The position numbers and the translations under genes were made by a program. Source: Xenopus tropicalis (taxonomy: Eukaryota > Chordata > Amphibia > Anura > Pipidae). Taken from it: a stretch of DNA of 64,000 nucleotides. Every line of letters begins with the position of its first letter. Within the stretch, counting starts at the first letter, position 1. Shown here piece after piece: positions 25,455-37,741 of this stretch. Under the pieces are notes generated by a model that was given only the letters and a program-made list of their open reading frames with translations, did not search any database and was not told the DNA's origin. The DNA lies in assembly GCF_000004195.4 (NCBI RefSeq), contig NC_030678.2, positions 81,566,904-81,630,903 of the forward strand, given 5' to 3'.

Positions 25455-25755
25455 CAGGGTCGGATTTGTCTTCTGGGCGCCCCGAGGCTGCCCCTGTTGG
25501 TCGCCCCCCCCCACCCGTGCGTATGCGCAAATGCCCCCCCCCGCGCGCCAGCCATGATTGTGCATGCGTGAACGTGTGACCCGCTCGCGCCAGCCGCGAC
25601 TTTAAACTTCCATACGGAGCAGTGGGGAGAGGTCCCGACTGCTCCGTATAGGAGCCAAATTTAAAAATTTTTGTTATGGCTGGGCAGCATGATGCCCCTA
25701 AACTTCTGCCACCCTAGGCCCGGGCCTTTGTGGCCTCTCCACAAATCCGGGCCTG
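25455..25755. mobile_element. hAT MITE, GC-rich, perfect 8-bp target duplication
   Basis: Ends CAGGGTCGGATTTGT and ACAAATCCGGGCCTG. Target duplication CCTCTATG at 25447-25454 and 25756-25763 is exact. The interior is much GC-richer than the surroundings and has several CpG sites. Confidence 0.95.
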
Positions 25756-25763
25756 CCTCTATG

Positions 25764-26868
25764 AGAATTTTAGAGTGGTATTGACCTTTCCAGCCCACCA
25801 ATTTTTCAGTCACCTGTGAAGCTTAAGTACATGGAAGTGCAGTGCATCATTTACTTGAATGGAAATTCCCTGGCACCATTGGTGACAGGTGGATTTTAGA
25901 GAGGTTAGAGAGCTGAAAGCAGAAAGTAGTTCTGGCTTTTATGTTAGACATCTGCCCACTCCAGCCTTTATAGATTACATTTTTGCCTAGCTAACTATAT
26001 CACAAATATTTTTTTATTTTGCACAGTGTATCCATTTTACCCAGTTTCATTTTTGCATTGAACTGTTCCTTTAATTTTGCCCAATTAGCTGATTTTGGCT
26101 AGATATCAGAACCTCCTGAGGACACCACAAACAGGCCAATAAGCTGACAACTTGATATGGAGGGGCTGAGTGAGTAGGTTAGTAGCCCATGTAAGACATG
26201 CATTACATATGGAGGTCCCTGTGCAATTTTTGTTTCCTTATATTACATTTTACTGAGACATAACAAGAGGGAAAATAAATAATTCAAAAATGATTTTTAA
26301 AAAATGAAGACCAATTAAAAAGACCATGCCATTTTAAAAAGTACAACAAATTACTTCAGTGAACCACATTTACTACATACTTACTCTTTTTTGTCACTCA
26401 GAAAGTATATAACTTGACATTTTCTATCATACTGGAAAATCCAGAGAGGCTAAAATTCTAGGCATCAGCAATACCTAGTCACACTTCGACGCTCAGTATA
26501 GTGGATACAAGTGTTTAGAACATGAGTACTGGCACTCGCACACGTCAAAAAATAGAAACCAGTGACTCAGAATTTCAGTCTAGGGTGGAACAGTCAAAGG
26601 ATGCATTAATCTATAATTTTTGACATCATGAAAGCCTTTCTTCAGCACTTGTACAAGTATAAAAAGCTATTGTTTCTGTTGCGCACACTTTTTTCCAAAG
26701 GTTAGGTTGCAATGGGCTCAAGGAGTCAAAAGCCTTCTACTGTGCATTAAATATAGTAAAAGCCTTTTTAAAGCAGTTACACGCATGTCTCCATCTGTAC
26801 CCCCAACATTTCCTAAAAAGCTGAATGTGAGAGACTGAGAACTTATGGGTGGAGGTCTGCAAATTGCG

Positions 26869-26905
<37 letters not shown>

Positions 26906-27528
26906 GCCTTAGAACCATCATGTTAATATCAGACACCCATGAGCCCAAAGCAATGCATCCAAACTCGCAGACAGCCTGCTCTGAAACATATAGAATCTCA
27001 TCACTGTACTTAATGTAACAAGGGAGGGCTTTTAGGCCTTTCTGGTTATTTCATCTTGTTACTTGCAAAGTCTTTGGGTTTAGACGCTGTGTAAATGCAT
27101 GCAATGTGCTAAATAAATATATACATTAACAACATATACATGAATCCATAGTCACTAAAAGGCATGTTTAGGATATGCAAACTATAGCAGGCAATTTGCC
27201 AGTTTGTGTGCGCCAAGAAACCCATATGGACACTCTACACTGCACATGTTTCTCATCCCATTCCCTGTACATGCAAACACACACTACCTGTTTCCTGATT
27301 GTGCTTACATAACACAAAACACTATGTACAAATGCCATATAAACTAATGTTTCTGCCAGATGCCTTCTACAATGCTTTAAAAGAGGTCTGCTCCTGTAAA
27401 AAGCCCATGCAAGGAAATAGTAATAGTGTAAAAAATTAATAGGCAATAAAGAGCTTATAGGTTTGGTAAAATCTATTCCATTTTCAGAGGCACACCTAGA
27501 AATTATCACTGCCCCATAGCAATGTTAC
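25764..27528. other. Intergenic with one microsatellite
   Basis: No gene seen. The (ATT)n at 26872-26905 is the only structured feature. Confidence 0.55.
26872..26905. repeat. (TTA)n microsatellite
   Basis: About 11 TTA units; it yields a poly-Asn frame on the minus strand. Confidence 0.95.
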
Positions 27529-28136
27529 TTAAAGGGATTCTGTAATGATTTTTATGGTGTACGTTTTATTTCTAAATTACACTGTTTACATAGCAAATAA
27601 TTCACTTTACCATTAACATTTTATCCTTGAACCAACAAATGTATTTTTTTTTAGTTGTAATATTGGTGTGTAGGCAGCCATCTCAGTGCATTGTTCCTGA
27701 GTTTGAGCTTTCAGGAAGAGCCAGCGCTACACATTAGAACTGCTTTCAGATTACCTATTGTTTCTCCTACTCCTATGTAACTGGAGGAGTCCAAATCCGG
27801 ACTTGGATTTCTTACCATTGAGTGCTATTCTGATCTACTGGGATCTTGCTACCTTCCCATTGTTCTGCTGATCAGCTGCTGGGAGCGGGGTGATATCACT
27901 TCAACTTGCAGTGCAGCAGTAAAGTGTGACTGAAGTTTATCAGAGCACAGGTCACATGGCTGTGGTACCCTGGGAAATGAAGAATATGCCTAGCCCCATG
28001 TGAAATTTCAAAATTAAATATAAGAATCTGATTGTATTTTAAAAAGACAGATTTCAATGCAGGATTCTGCTGGAGAAGCTCTATTAACTGATGTGTTTTG
28101 AAAAAAAACATGTTTTTCCATTACAGTATTGCTTAA
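27529..28136. mobile_element. T2-like MITE (AGGGATTCTGTAATG subfamily)
   Basis: Left TTAAAGGGATTCTGTAATG and right CATTACAGTATTGCTTAA are imperfect inverted repeats bounded by TTAA. 608 bp, no frame of note. Confidence 0.75.
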
Positions 28137-29456
28137 AGGGGCCCAAATACTTGGATTAGTTGACTTATTTCATAAACATATATTTCAATGCAAGTTAAGA
28201 CTGAATAAAACATTTTTCAAATACAACAGATTTTTAACAATCTTGGATATACAGTATGGATCTGAATTGCTAGGCTGTATCTGTGCTATTAAACCAGCAG
28301 TTCTGGATGTATAGTTGGCCACAGGGACATTAAGGAGTAATTTGCATGTCTCTACCCATAATTGCTGAAGTGGCGGTTAAAGCCTATCATTTTTGGTTTT
28401 AAGGCAGTGCTATGTGTATAACACAAGGCATGTGAATACCTTCTGTTTTAAGAAGGATTTACACTGTAAAGCTAAAGAGAATTATATAATTGGAGATATC
28501 ATGCTACTGCCCATGTAAAGGAGTTATTTGCTAGCAAGTCAACCATGCCAGCCATGTCAAATAAGCTTGATATTATAATTGCTCACTTGAAACAGATTGT
28601 AACGTATGGAGAGTTGTTTTAAATATTCCCCACTCAATGCATGTTCAGGGGGTTTGGTTGTTTTAGCAGATATCTTAGGGAATGTTTATGTCATATTGAG
28701 CTCATTGTGTAATGTAAAGCAAGTGGAACTGCCAGGCCAGGCATAAGAATTTTTATGTAGTTGTCAGACAAGTTTATAACCAAGAGATACTCTGGGTCCT
28801 GTGGGTTTTGCTTGACTTAGATTTGGCAGGTAGCCTAAGAGCTTTTTCTGAAAATGTATGATATTTCCTCCGTTTCACCAGATGTCCATTTTAAGAAGAA
28901 AAACAATTGCCACAGACTAGTCACCTTACTAGGCAAAAACATTTCTCTAATATTTTTGAGTAATTTTTTTAAGGTTTTGTGCAAGGGCCTGAGAGTTTCT
29001 TTGACCCCTGGCCCTAACCTCCATTCTTACAGTAAGTATTTAAAAAAAAGGAAGGCCTTGTAGATGTTTTTCCTAATACAAAGACGTGGGGTATTATTAG
29101 CCTGAAGAAGCAACACATTGCTAGGGAATGGGCAGATGTATTCTATAAATATATACCAATAGCTAAATATTTGTGACACATGGCTAAAATGATGATTTGT
29201 AAATTTGTGACTAAAATGTGTTGAAATATATGGATTTGCAGATATAATGACAACACTATTGGGTAGAGACACAGAACTGGAAGCTAAATGAAAAATGCAC
29301 AACGTATTGATAGTTTCTGATAAATACACAAATGGTGATTTTAAATCTTTGGGTTAAAGAAGTCTCCGCAAGATAAATGCCTGGTGGCAAGTCTTTTGTG
29401 CACACACCATTAGTGATGTGCAGGTTAGGAAAAATTCAACCTTTACCCACACCAAC
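28137..29456. other. Intergenic, no gene seen
   Basis: AT-rich; short frames only. Confidence 0.5.
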
Positions 29457-29916
29457 TTAAAGGCGACCTGTCACCCACACATAAAAATCTGTATAAACAT
29501 GAAACCCAAATTCTTTTATTAATTAAATAATCCATACCTGTTATTGATGTATTTAAAAATCTGAGCTGTCAATTATATAGTGCCTGCCCCTCCTCTCTAC
29601 CTCAGGCATAGAGGTGGGGCAGGCAACATATGATTGTCAGCTCACATCTTTAGTTACAATTACTTTACCTTTCCATTCAGCACTTCCTAGATATCATCTA
29701 GATGGCAAATGCATAAGATTTGGGGGTAAAACAAAGCTTGCCTTAATAAAAGTGAACACAAAATGGCACCTGCCTGCTTGTTGTGACTATAAATTCCAGG
29801 ACTTAAAGAGAAAAAAAATTAAATAGTTTATATAGTGTAAATAAAGTTTATTTTGCTCAACTAACATGAAAGAAAAGCATGTGGAATTATTTTTTAGGGT
29901 GACAGGTCCCCTTTAA
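29457..29916. mobile_element. T2-like MITE (GGCGACCTGTCACC subfamily)
   Basis: Ends TTAAAGGCGACCTGTCACC and GGTGACAGGTCCCCTTTAA, flanked by TTAA. The internal ATATGATTGTCAGCTCA block is shared with 56999-57372. Confidence 0.88.
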
Positions 29917-30886
29917 TCTGCAAAATATTGACATTGTAGGACACACACCCAACTTGTACCCATGTCTTTCCTCTCTGTACGCTCTTCTGCACACAGCTTA
30001 GGTTCCAAGACAAGGAAACTCTGGAAGTAGAGGTAATGCAGAGGAACTACTACCCCAGTCTGACCCGCAACCAACCCAAATCCACAATAGTGCCCAAATT
30101 GTAACCCAAACCCCCCCCCCCCGACCTAAGGGTAAACCAGTGTGTCTTGTGGGTTGTAGGTCAACCCTCACATTGCTACACACCCTGGCTCATTTACATC
30201 TGCAAGCACAGTGGGAAACTTTTCCCCCAGTTAGTTGTGCTTAATGCCACGTTCATTAAAGATTCTTGCATCAAAATTCACTCCTTACACTTCTGTTTAG
30301 TTGAGCTTGGCACCACGCAGTCCTTAATGCCTTCTGCATTGTGAATTGGGCACTGCTGCACCTACTAAAGCATGAGAACCATAGATCTACCCCCACCTCC
30401 TGAACAGGCAATAGTTTTAGGGTTCCCTCAGCACCCTGCATCAATAGGCACTGCATACTTGTACCCAAAGGATCAGTGGCAGTGATCACTCACATGCCGA
30501 ATACCAGAAATTATGCCAAACGGTCTTCCAGCCAATGGAAACAAAATGCTTGTGCAGTAGCCTTAATTTTGCAGAACTGGGCACAACTGCAGACGTAATG
30601 CCCACTTGTGGGCACAATAATGCTTCCATTCTCAAAAAAAAATGCATTGTGGGAAAAACATGGCAATTGTGCTAGAAATTGCATTGCTCACTGCATCTGT
30701 GAATTTAATTGAGCCCTACCATGTTGCAGTCCTTTGTGTATTGAAGAGATTAAATCTTCAGCGTGCCCATTTTTTATGCACCAAATTTAAGCCTTAAAAG
30801 TGGTGTGTTCGGATGTCGGTCTGTGCCATTTAGAAGGTGAAGGGACATGCAGTATTAATATACTATACTACAGTATTGCTATAGGT

Positions 30887-30965
30887 CAGGGGTCCCTTAT
30901 GCGGCCCAGCCTCATCCTGACTTTGCCTCCTGCGGCCCCCAGGTAAATTGAGTTTGAGCCCCCTG
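30887..30965. mobile_element. 79-bp hAT remnant with perfect 8-bp target duplication
   Basis: Ends CAGGGGTCCCTTATGCGG and GAGCCCCCTG. Target duplication CTATAGGT at 30879-30886 and 30966-30973 is exact. It is extremely short for a mobile unit, so it is probably a deletion derivative of a larger hAT element. Confidence 0.85.
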
Positions 30966-31184
30966 CTATAGGTGATGTTGTCAAAGCAGCACCCAGAACA
31001 ACATTTATAAGGACTCAAATTGAAGCGGCTGAGCCAGCCCTGCAAAAACAGCATAGAACCTATGTGGAATCCATACATATACCAAGCAAAGCAAAAAGAA
31101 ACTGGAACTGAGCAGGAACAGAACCCTGTCTTGGATAACATGCTCACTATATAATAACACCTACCCCTCCAGAGGATTGCAAAT

Positions 31185-31530
31185 TTAAGCTGGCCATACA
31201 CGCACCGATACTATCGTACGAAACCTCGTTTCGTACGATATTCGGTGTGTGTATGGCATGTCGGCAAGTCGACCGATATCACAGGAAGCTGCTGATATCG
31301 GACGACTCGCCGATCGGACCGCTTAGAAAATTTTGATCGGGCGCCATAGAAGGAGCCTGACCAAAATCTGCAGTCCGGGCTTTATCGCCAGAAGGAGGTA
31401 GAAATTCTATTGTTTCTACCTCCTTATCTGCTGTTTCAGCCCTGACTGTGTGTGGCGGATCTGACGATGTTTCATGCGACCGATGGTCGCACGAAACATC
31501 GTCGGATCGCCACGTGTATGGCCAGCTTAA
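31185..31530. mobile_element. AAGCTGGCCATACACG MITE, copy A of an inverted pair
   Basis: TTAAGCTGGCCATACACG to CGTGTATGGCCAGCTTAA, with TTAA on each side. TTAA targets fit piggyBac-like mobilisation, but the copy at 5896 has TAAA/TTTA, so the target rule stays open. A subterminal hairpin (GATGTTTCATGCGACC with GGTCGCACGAAACATC) is complete. Confidence 0.9.
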
Positions 31531-31581
31531 GAAGGAGGACTCATAAAGATTCAGTGCCAGAACTGGTCAGGAAGAGGGCAC

Positions 31582-31929
31582 TTAAGCTGGCCATACACGT
31601 GGCGATCTGACGATGTTTCGTGCGACCATCAGTCGCATGAAACATCGTCAGATCCGCCACACACAGTCAGGGCAAAAAAACAGCAGACAAGGAGGTAGAA
31701 ACAATAGGATTTCTACCTCCTTCTGCCGATTCAGCCCTGACGACAGATTTTGGTCAGGCGCCTTCTATGGTGCCCGATCAAAATTTTCTAACCGGTCCGA
31801 TCGGCGAGTCGTCCGATATCAGCAGCTTCCTGCGATATCGGTCGACTCGTCGACATGCCATACACGCACCGAATATCGTACGAAACAAGGTTTTGTACGA
31901 TAGTATCGGTGCGTGTATGGCCAGGTTTA
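31582..31929. mobile_element. AAGCTGGCCATACACG MITE, copy B in opposite orientation
   Basis: Starts TTAAGCTGGCCATACACG and ends CGTGTATGGCCAGGTTTA. It is the reverse of copy A, including the complete subterminal hairpin. Only 51 bp separate the two copies. Confidence 0.9.
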
Positions 31930-33393
31930 CTGGGAATGTAGTAGTTTAAGTTGAAGAGGAGTAAAGTTATAATTTGCCACCCATGGGCTGCTGCTGATGC
32001 GTTTAGCTCCCCTGAGCATCAACTCCCCAGGACCAACAGCACACACCAAACAACAAGTTCCCAGTTGCCCCACTGTAAATGCATAAGTGACAGAATTTGC
32101 TTGTGTATATTCCCCTTTAACATCCCAGTATCTTGGAAAGACACATATTTATATTGCTACACAGATATTTTATATACTTTCTTCTTTAGTTTTGAGCTCA
32201 TTTTAACTATTGCAGCATCTCCCATCTCCCACACTTAGCACAACTGCTGTCTCTGTGATATGAAACACCTTTGGATTCCCTAGTATTGATGTACATTTTC
32301 TACACCACCGGGATTGCTTGAATAGGGAGACACTTCTGGAAAACATCTGCTTCCAGAGCCTTGTTTGCAAAATAATAAATGGTCTGGCACAGTGTGTATG
32401 TAACCACAGTCTTTGATTTATAAAGAGTCAATATTGCGCAAAAGACTGTTTGTAGGGTTCAGAAAACCTCTACATATGGGGTATCTGTGTTAAACATACA
32501 TGTGTATTATTACACACAAATACTTCTTTAACAATTTAATTTTTATTAAATACATATGGGTTTATATACACAGAGAGTTTATTGTGCATAGAAGGTAAGT
32601 TACCAACAAATGATGGCACTGTAGACTGAAGTAGCCTCACATCATAGCCTCCATGGATCGCCCCCTCCTCAATGCTAATTCAGCACCCCCTCCCCGTCTG
32701 ATGACCTCATTGCTAATAACCACCTGTGTTATCAGAGAGGTGAATAGAGTAGTGTTTGCCAGCACCTTCCCCCCCACCCCCCAAGCCACAAGGGCAGAGC
32801 CGGCCTTGGAAACTGTGAGCCAGAATCTCAACCTCCACCAATATTTACACACCTTTGTCTCTAGGCTCTTAATGCGCCGGAATTTCATTTCCTGGAAACC
32901 ACACCATGGTGATGTATGTCTTTACAAGTTAAGGGAGATGCTGGTGGAAACAGTAATGCAGGAAGTGCCCACAGAGAGCTTTATATTAAGACTGATGCAT
33001 TGGAATAAACACGAACATTTACAAGTTCTGGAACCTATTAGTCATGGTGAGAAAAATGCTCTTTTTGCTGGTAATCTTAGAAACCATTTTAACATACTTG
33101 TATACACATCAGATCATTCATGCACTGTGATGCAGCTTCCTCCAAATGTGTTACCTTGAATGATATAAGGACAAAGGAATGAGATCAAGTCCTCTAAAAC
33201 AAATCAAACACTCCTATAGTCATACACTGAAAACACAATTATTGTAGTCCCATTAGATCCTATATACAGTAGTATGTAGGCCTTGCAGCCCCTTTGTAGT
33301 AACAGCCCAGAAGGATGCACCAATAGTATAAGGATGTACAGCATTCTATGCATTCTTTCTCTTCTTTTCTCTGCAATACAGCAGTATATATAG
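31930..33393. other. Intergenic, unproven 168-residue frame
   Basis: A frame at 32653-33159 (+) is the longest here but has no recognisable domain, and it contains CAGAGCCGGCCTTGG, a repeat-like word. I do not call it a gene. Confidence 0.5.
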
Positions 33394-33763
33394 TTAAAGG
33401 AAAAGTAACACAAACCACGTAGTATTTTGAATGCTTTATTAGAAAATACCTGCTAAAACTTGGCTTCCAGTCAATTGAAATAAGGCGATACGGCGATGCA
33501 GAGGCAGCATCCACAATGCGACGATTGATTGATCAGGCCTAGTCTGACTCCTTCCTATACAGAAAGAAGGCTAGGCTCGATCAATCGATCATCGCATAGG
33601 GGATGCTGCTCCTTCCTTCGCCGTTTCAATTGACTGGAAGCCAAGTTTTAGCAGATATTTTCTAATAATCAAAATACTAAGTGGTTTGCAGGATAGGGCA
33701 ATTATTGGGGCAGGGTAGAACAGATTTTTTACTTAAAAAATGTTAGTGTTACATTTCCTTTAA
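33394..33763. mobile_element. T2-like MITE with a long stem
   Basis: Ends TTAAAGGAAAAGTAACAC and GTGTTACATTTCCTTTAA with TTAA flanks. Inner arms (ACTTGGCTTCCAGTCAATTG and its complement) pair over most of the length. Confidence 0.88.
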
Positions 33764-33839
33764 TTTAGATTTAAAAAAAACAATGTCTTACCTCCCAACA
33801 TTTCAGAAGGAAGGATAAAAAGATCTATGCCATACACAT

Positions 33840-34170
33840 TTATACACCCAGGCATGCCAGCATAATCAGTAAATAAAATAGATTAAGGACATATTAACTC
33901 CAGACATGCCAGTATAATCACTAAATCAAATGGATGAAGGACATATTGACAAGACATCCCAGTATGATCAGTAAATAAAATGGATTAAGGGCATACTGAC
34001 AAGACATGCCAGTATAATCACTAAATAAAATTGATAAAGGGCATATTAACCCCAGAGGTTCCGGCATCATCACTAAATACAATGGATATTAACCTCAGAT
34101 ATGCCAGTATAATCAGTAAAGAAAATATACAATTAGCATATTAACCCCAGATGTGCCGATATAATCACTG
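33840..34170. repeat. Minisatellite of about 50 bp, six or seven diverged copies
   Basis: Recurring GCCAGTATAATCACTAAAT followed by GGACATATTAAC-like text. Copy starts near 33857, 33909, 33959 and 34009 give a period of 50-52 bp. Later copies are more diverged. Confidence 0.85.
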
Positions 34171-34192
34171 TAGAAATTACCAATGAGCACTC

Positions 34193-34700
34193 CTTTAAAG
34201 GACATGCAAACCCCCCCATGAAAAAAAATTACCAGTGAACAGCGTCTTTGAAATCTTTAAATCCCTGCCTCTCCTGTTGTTCAAAGGTTAATAGTAAGGC
34301 TGTAGCACTTGTCATTCCTCCTCTAACCCACTCATCCCCCTTTAGGAATTTACTTTGGCTCCTGGCTACAGAGCATGCTCAGTTCTTCTCAACTCAGTTT
34401 AAGAAACACACCCTCCAGTCTCGCAGCCAATGAACTGCTGGTTTTCATAGAAACTCTGCTTTAGCTGTGCACTCTGCTGGAGAAACATGTTTTTTTCACC
34501 TAACCTTCCCTCCTAATCTCAATGGAACCATTACAGTGCTCAATCCAAGCAGGACTTTTTTCAAAGTTCTGCCTGTGTAAGCCTGCTTTCTTCATTGTAT
34601 TAACTTTACAGCACGCATGTGCTGTTTGCAGATGTAAATGTCACTGCTGCTATTTTTTATAGGAAAATGTGATAGTGCTGGCCAAGGGAGGTAATATAAA
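34193..34700. other. Possible T2-like left end, no right end
   Basis: TTAAAGGACATGCAAACCC at 34193 resembles a T2 terminus. The matching inverted end was not found, so the element may be truncated. Confidence 0.35.
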
Positions 34701-34819
34701 GTATGCAATACAAATTGTGTGGTTTTGAGGGGGAAGATGTGCCCGACTCATATACATGGTATACTGGGACAGCGGGATGTGCACTCCCGCAGAAAGTGGG
34801 ACAATTGGAAGGTATGCAA

Positions 34820-34890
34820 TGGTCCATAAAGTTCAACCCCAGCATATAGCTATTGTACTTGTCCAAAAAGTCATCCAAGCCAAATATGCA
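34820..34890 (-). mobile_element. Short CR1-type LINE fragment
   Basis: On the minus strand it reads TTGGATGACTTTTTGGACAA then GGGTTGAACTTTATGGACC, matching the 3' region of the copies at 24470 and 43525. Confidence 0.6.
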
Positions 34891-34920
34891 GAAGTTAAGC
34901 ATTATGGGCATCATATACTG

Positions 34921-34923
<3 letters not shown>

Positions 34924-34955
<32 letters not shown>
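34924..34955. repeat. (TA)n microsatellite
   Basis: About 16 TA units; Tyr-Ile frames across it are artefacts. Confidence 0.95.
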
Positions 34956-34959
<4 letters not shown>

Positions 34960-35964
34960 CAAAACCACAATTGGCCTCCAGGCCACCAGCTGCAGGAGTG
35001 CTGTTACCATGAGGCAAGGTTGCCAGGGGCAGCAAAAAGCTGTTCCTAGTAACTTTGAGAGCCAAAATTCCAGTTTGGTTATTAAACTGAAATTTCAGCT
35101 CTTCTAGTGCAGAGAACACTAACAATGCAGCCCCTCTTAACCCACGCTGAATTTCTGAGCCCGTTGGGGTGAGGGGGGGGGGTGGCATCAGGCCTGAGGC
35201 CCAGAAAAGCCCCTGATTAGCTGCACAGCAGTGCATAAGGCAATAAGATATTTTTTTTATTTTTTATCTCTTGAGAAATGTTTAGTATGGATGAATATAT
35301 TGAATAGATTTGCTAGATTTTACTGCTCGTCATGAATATAACCAAATATCTTCGTAGAGTTCAAGGTATTTGTCAAATTTGTATTATTATTGTTGTATTA
35401 TTATTATTATTGTTATAATTTCAAGGACTCAGCAAGACTGCTTCCAAAGTATCAGTTAACATTTTAGGAGCATAAAGATTTAAAGACCTTATTATGTTCC
35501 TGCTTAGGTTTAAAAAATTTACAGCATTTTCTCGACCTCCCACATTTCTATCACAAAACCTGACAGGTCTATGTATACAAAATTTTCTGTCTCTGGATTT
35601 CGTATTCACATTCACACAGGTTCTTAACCTCACACATGCCTTTTTCCTACTTGCAGAACTTTCCTAGCCTCACAGGTCTAATGTACCTGACGTTTGGACT
35701 ATATTTCAACTGTCAATTTCTTAGGACTCTTTTGTAGAGAATGTTCTTTTATACTCAGGTTTCAGAATAATTTAGACCTGTTTAAATAGCTGCCTTACTC
35801 TGATAGAGGTCATCCTCAAATATGACCCACAGACACAATTTAACACCATGAACGTGTAACAATGGGGATCCATAACTAAACTTTGTCAGATGGGAAAGAG
35901 TGATTCAGCTAGTCATGTTAGCATATTCAGGTTGGGGGAAATTAGACTGAAAGGGTTACTCAGA

Positions 35965-36465
35965 GGGGCTGATTTACTAACCCACGAATCCGACCCGAAT
36001 TGGAAAAGTTCCGACGTGAAAACGAACATTTTGCGAATTTTTCGTATGTTTTGCGATTTTTTCGGATTCTGTACGAATTTTTCGTTACCAATACGATTTT
36101 TGCGTAAAAACGCGAGTTTTTCGTATCCATTACGAAAGTTGCGTAAAAAGTTGCGCATTTTTCGTAGCGTTAAAACTTACGCGAAAAGTTGCGCATTTTT
36201 CGTAGCGTTAAAACTTAACGCTACGAAAAATGCGCAACTTTTCGCGTAAGTTTTAACGCTACGCAAAATGCGCAACTTTTTACGCAACTTTCGTAATGGA
36301 TAGGAAAACTCGCGTTTTTACGCAAAAATCGTATTGGTAACGAAAAATTCGTAAAGAATCCGAAAAAATCGCAAAACATACGAAAAAATCGCAAAATACC
36401 GATCATTACGAAAAAAACGCAATCGGACTCCATTCGACCCGTTCGTGAGTAAGTAAATCAGCCCC
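35965..36465. repeat. 501-bp near-perfect palindrome, CGAA-rich
   Basis: From GGGGCTGATTTACTAAC to GTAAATCAGCCCC. The centre is near 36213 with a 5-base loop between GCGTTA and TAACGC. Arms are rich in TTTTTCG/CGAAAAA and carry a tandem GTTGCGCATTTTTCGTAGCG block. AGA flanks both sides. Frames of 60-120 residues on both strands come from the palindrome. Confidence 0.92.
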
Positions 36466-37183
36466 AGAGTGTAACTGAGCAAACCATGCTTCCTAAGGGT
36501 AGAGCAAATTGGTTGCACAAAGTAAATGTTAACACTTACTGAGAGACAGGGCCAGATCTAGGGATAGGGAGAAGAGGCACGTACCTTTTCCTTCGCCTAC
36601 CCCTAGTCTGGGCCCTGGTTCTCCTCTGCTGCTTGTCAGTACCACTCTAGTGCACGCTTCCCACCTGCAGCATCACCTCATGTGTGCGAAAGAGCACACA
36701 CGCAGTGACGCTGCACAGGGGCGCCGGTGGCCTAGGTTTGCTTGCTGAAGGAAGCTGACATTTAAACAGAAGGGTGCATTTAGAAGGAGCTGAAATGAAA
36801 TTGCATTGGGCTGCGGTCTGCAGAAAGCAATGGCCCGCAGTGTAAACTAATAATGCTAGGCTGAGCTAAATAGACTAAATAGTGGCCCAATTTGAAAGTG
36901 GACACCTGGTCAAAGACCCAATAAAAGTGCCTATAGCAGTCATTTTTTAGCTGCAACCCTTTATTGGGAAAACATGCAAAATGTTTCAGTACCAGAATCC
37001 CTTTTATAATATGTACCTGCCTCAGTGCTACCTGAGGTTAAATAGGCACAGTCCATCCAAGTTTTCATCTCCAGGGGTGGTTTGACTACAAAGTGAAGCT
37101 ATTGCAACACCAATGTAATGGCAATGTTATTGTAATCCCTTACAAGTCCACATTCATTTCATGTACACCAGGGCTATTGCTTC
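36466..37183. other. Intergenic; hAT-like end near 36549
   Basis: CAGGGCCAGATCTAGGG at 36549 looks like a hAT terminus. No partner or duplication was found, and no gene. Confidence 0.4.
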
Positions 37184-37741
37184 TCATACGGCACCCTTGC
37201 CACATTTCAAATTGTATACTACATATTTAGTTACACTTATACAGTACACTTTCAATGGGATATTATAGCCTTTCGAGTGAGCAATAAAAGGGCCTTTAAT
37301 GATACTATTGCAACAATTGCAGTTCAGGCAAGGGGACATACCATGTCTTGGAATACCTAGGAACCTGCTCTTATTCAATTGTTTGATAACACTGGGGCTA
37401 AGTAAGTTTCTCAACTCCTCTTCCCATGGGAATAATGGGGATAACTTAAATAGCTCACCAAAGATTTTATCCATTTGGAGCAAAGGCCAGTATTTCTGTA
37501 TAATTTTATTTATACGTCTGCTTTTCTTATTTTATATTTAGATATAAAAAGAACTTGGTAATTTTTCCTTTCTTTTTGATCTTTATATAACAGGGATTCC
37601 CTTTTCATATTTTTATCAGCAGAGCAGTTCTCTTTTGTATGCATTTTCACAAAACCTTTGCTTTAATGATTGTACTAATCTTTTAAAGGTTTCCTTTGCA
37701 CACAGAAGCGTTGCCCTTAAATATACCCCCACTGCCTTAAA
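37184..37741 (-). mobile_element. Penelope-like retroelement, coding remnant between RT and GIY-YIG
   Basis: The minus strand contains ETFKRLVQSLKQRFCENAY, then RRINKIIQKYWPLLQMDK, then SRFLGIPRHGMSPCLNCNCC, and CISVTKYVVYNLKC. This order (F..L..RF...AY; K.W..L..D; C..C..C; YVVY.LKC) is typical of the stretch joining the reverse transcriptase to the GIY-YIG nuclease in Penelope-like elements such as Neptune of frogs and fish. Stop codons and frame changes interrupt it, and neither the polymerase core nor the nuclease is visible, so it is a short relic. Its upstream edge is cut by the repeat at 37742-37945. Confidence 0.75.

Noticed and set aside
32653..33159. 168-residue plus-strand frame
   Set aside because: It has no recognisable domain, includes a repeat-like CAGAGCCGGCCTTGG word, and shows no splice or promoter context. 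Length alone is not enough in a 64-kb window.
34657..35236. Frames with Tyr-Ile repeats (also 49501-49793)
   Set aside because: They translate (TA)n tracts.
35890..36518. Several 66-119-residue frames rich in Phe, Arg and Lys
   Set aside because: They read through the 501-bp palindrome, so similar peptides appear on both strands. Frames at 47147-47686 have the same cause.
36549..36620. Possible complete hAT element from CAGGGCCAGATCTAGGG to CTGGGCCCTGG
   Set aside because: The flanks show no 8-bp duplication and the inverted ends pair only partly.
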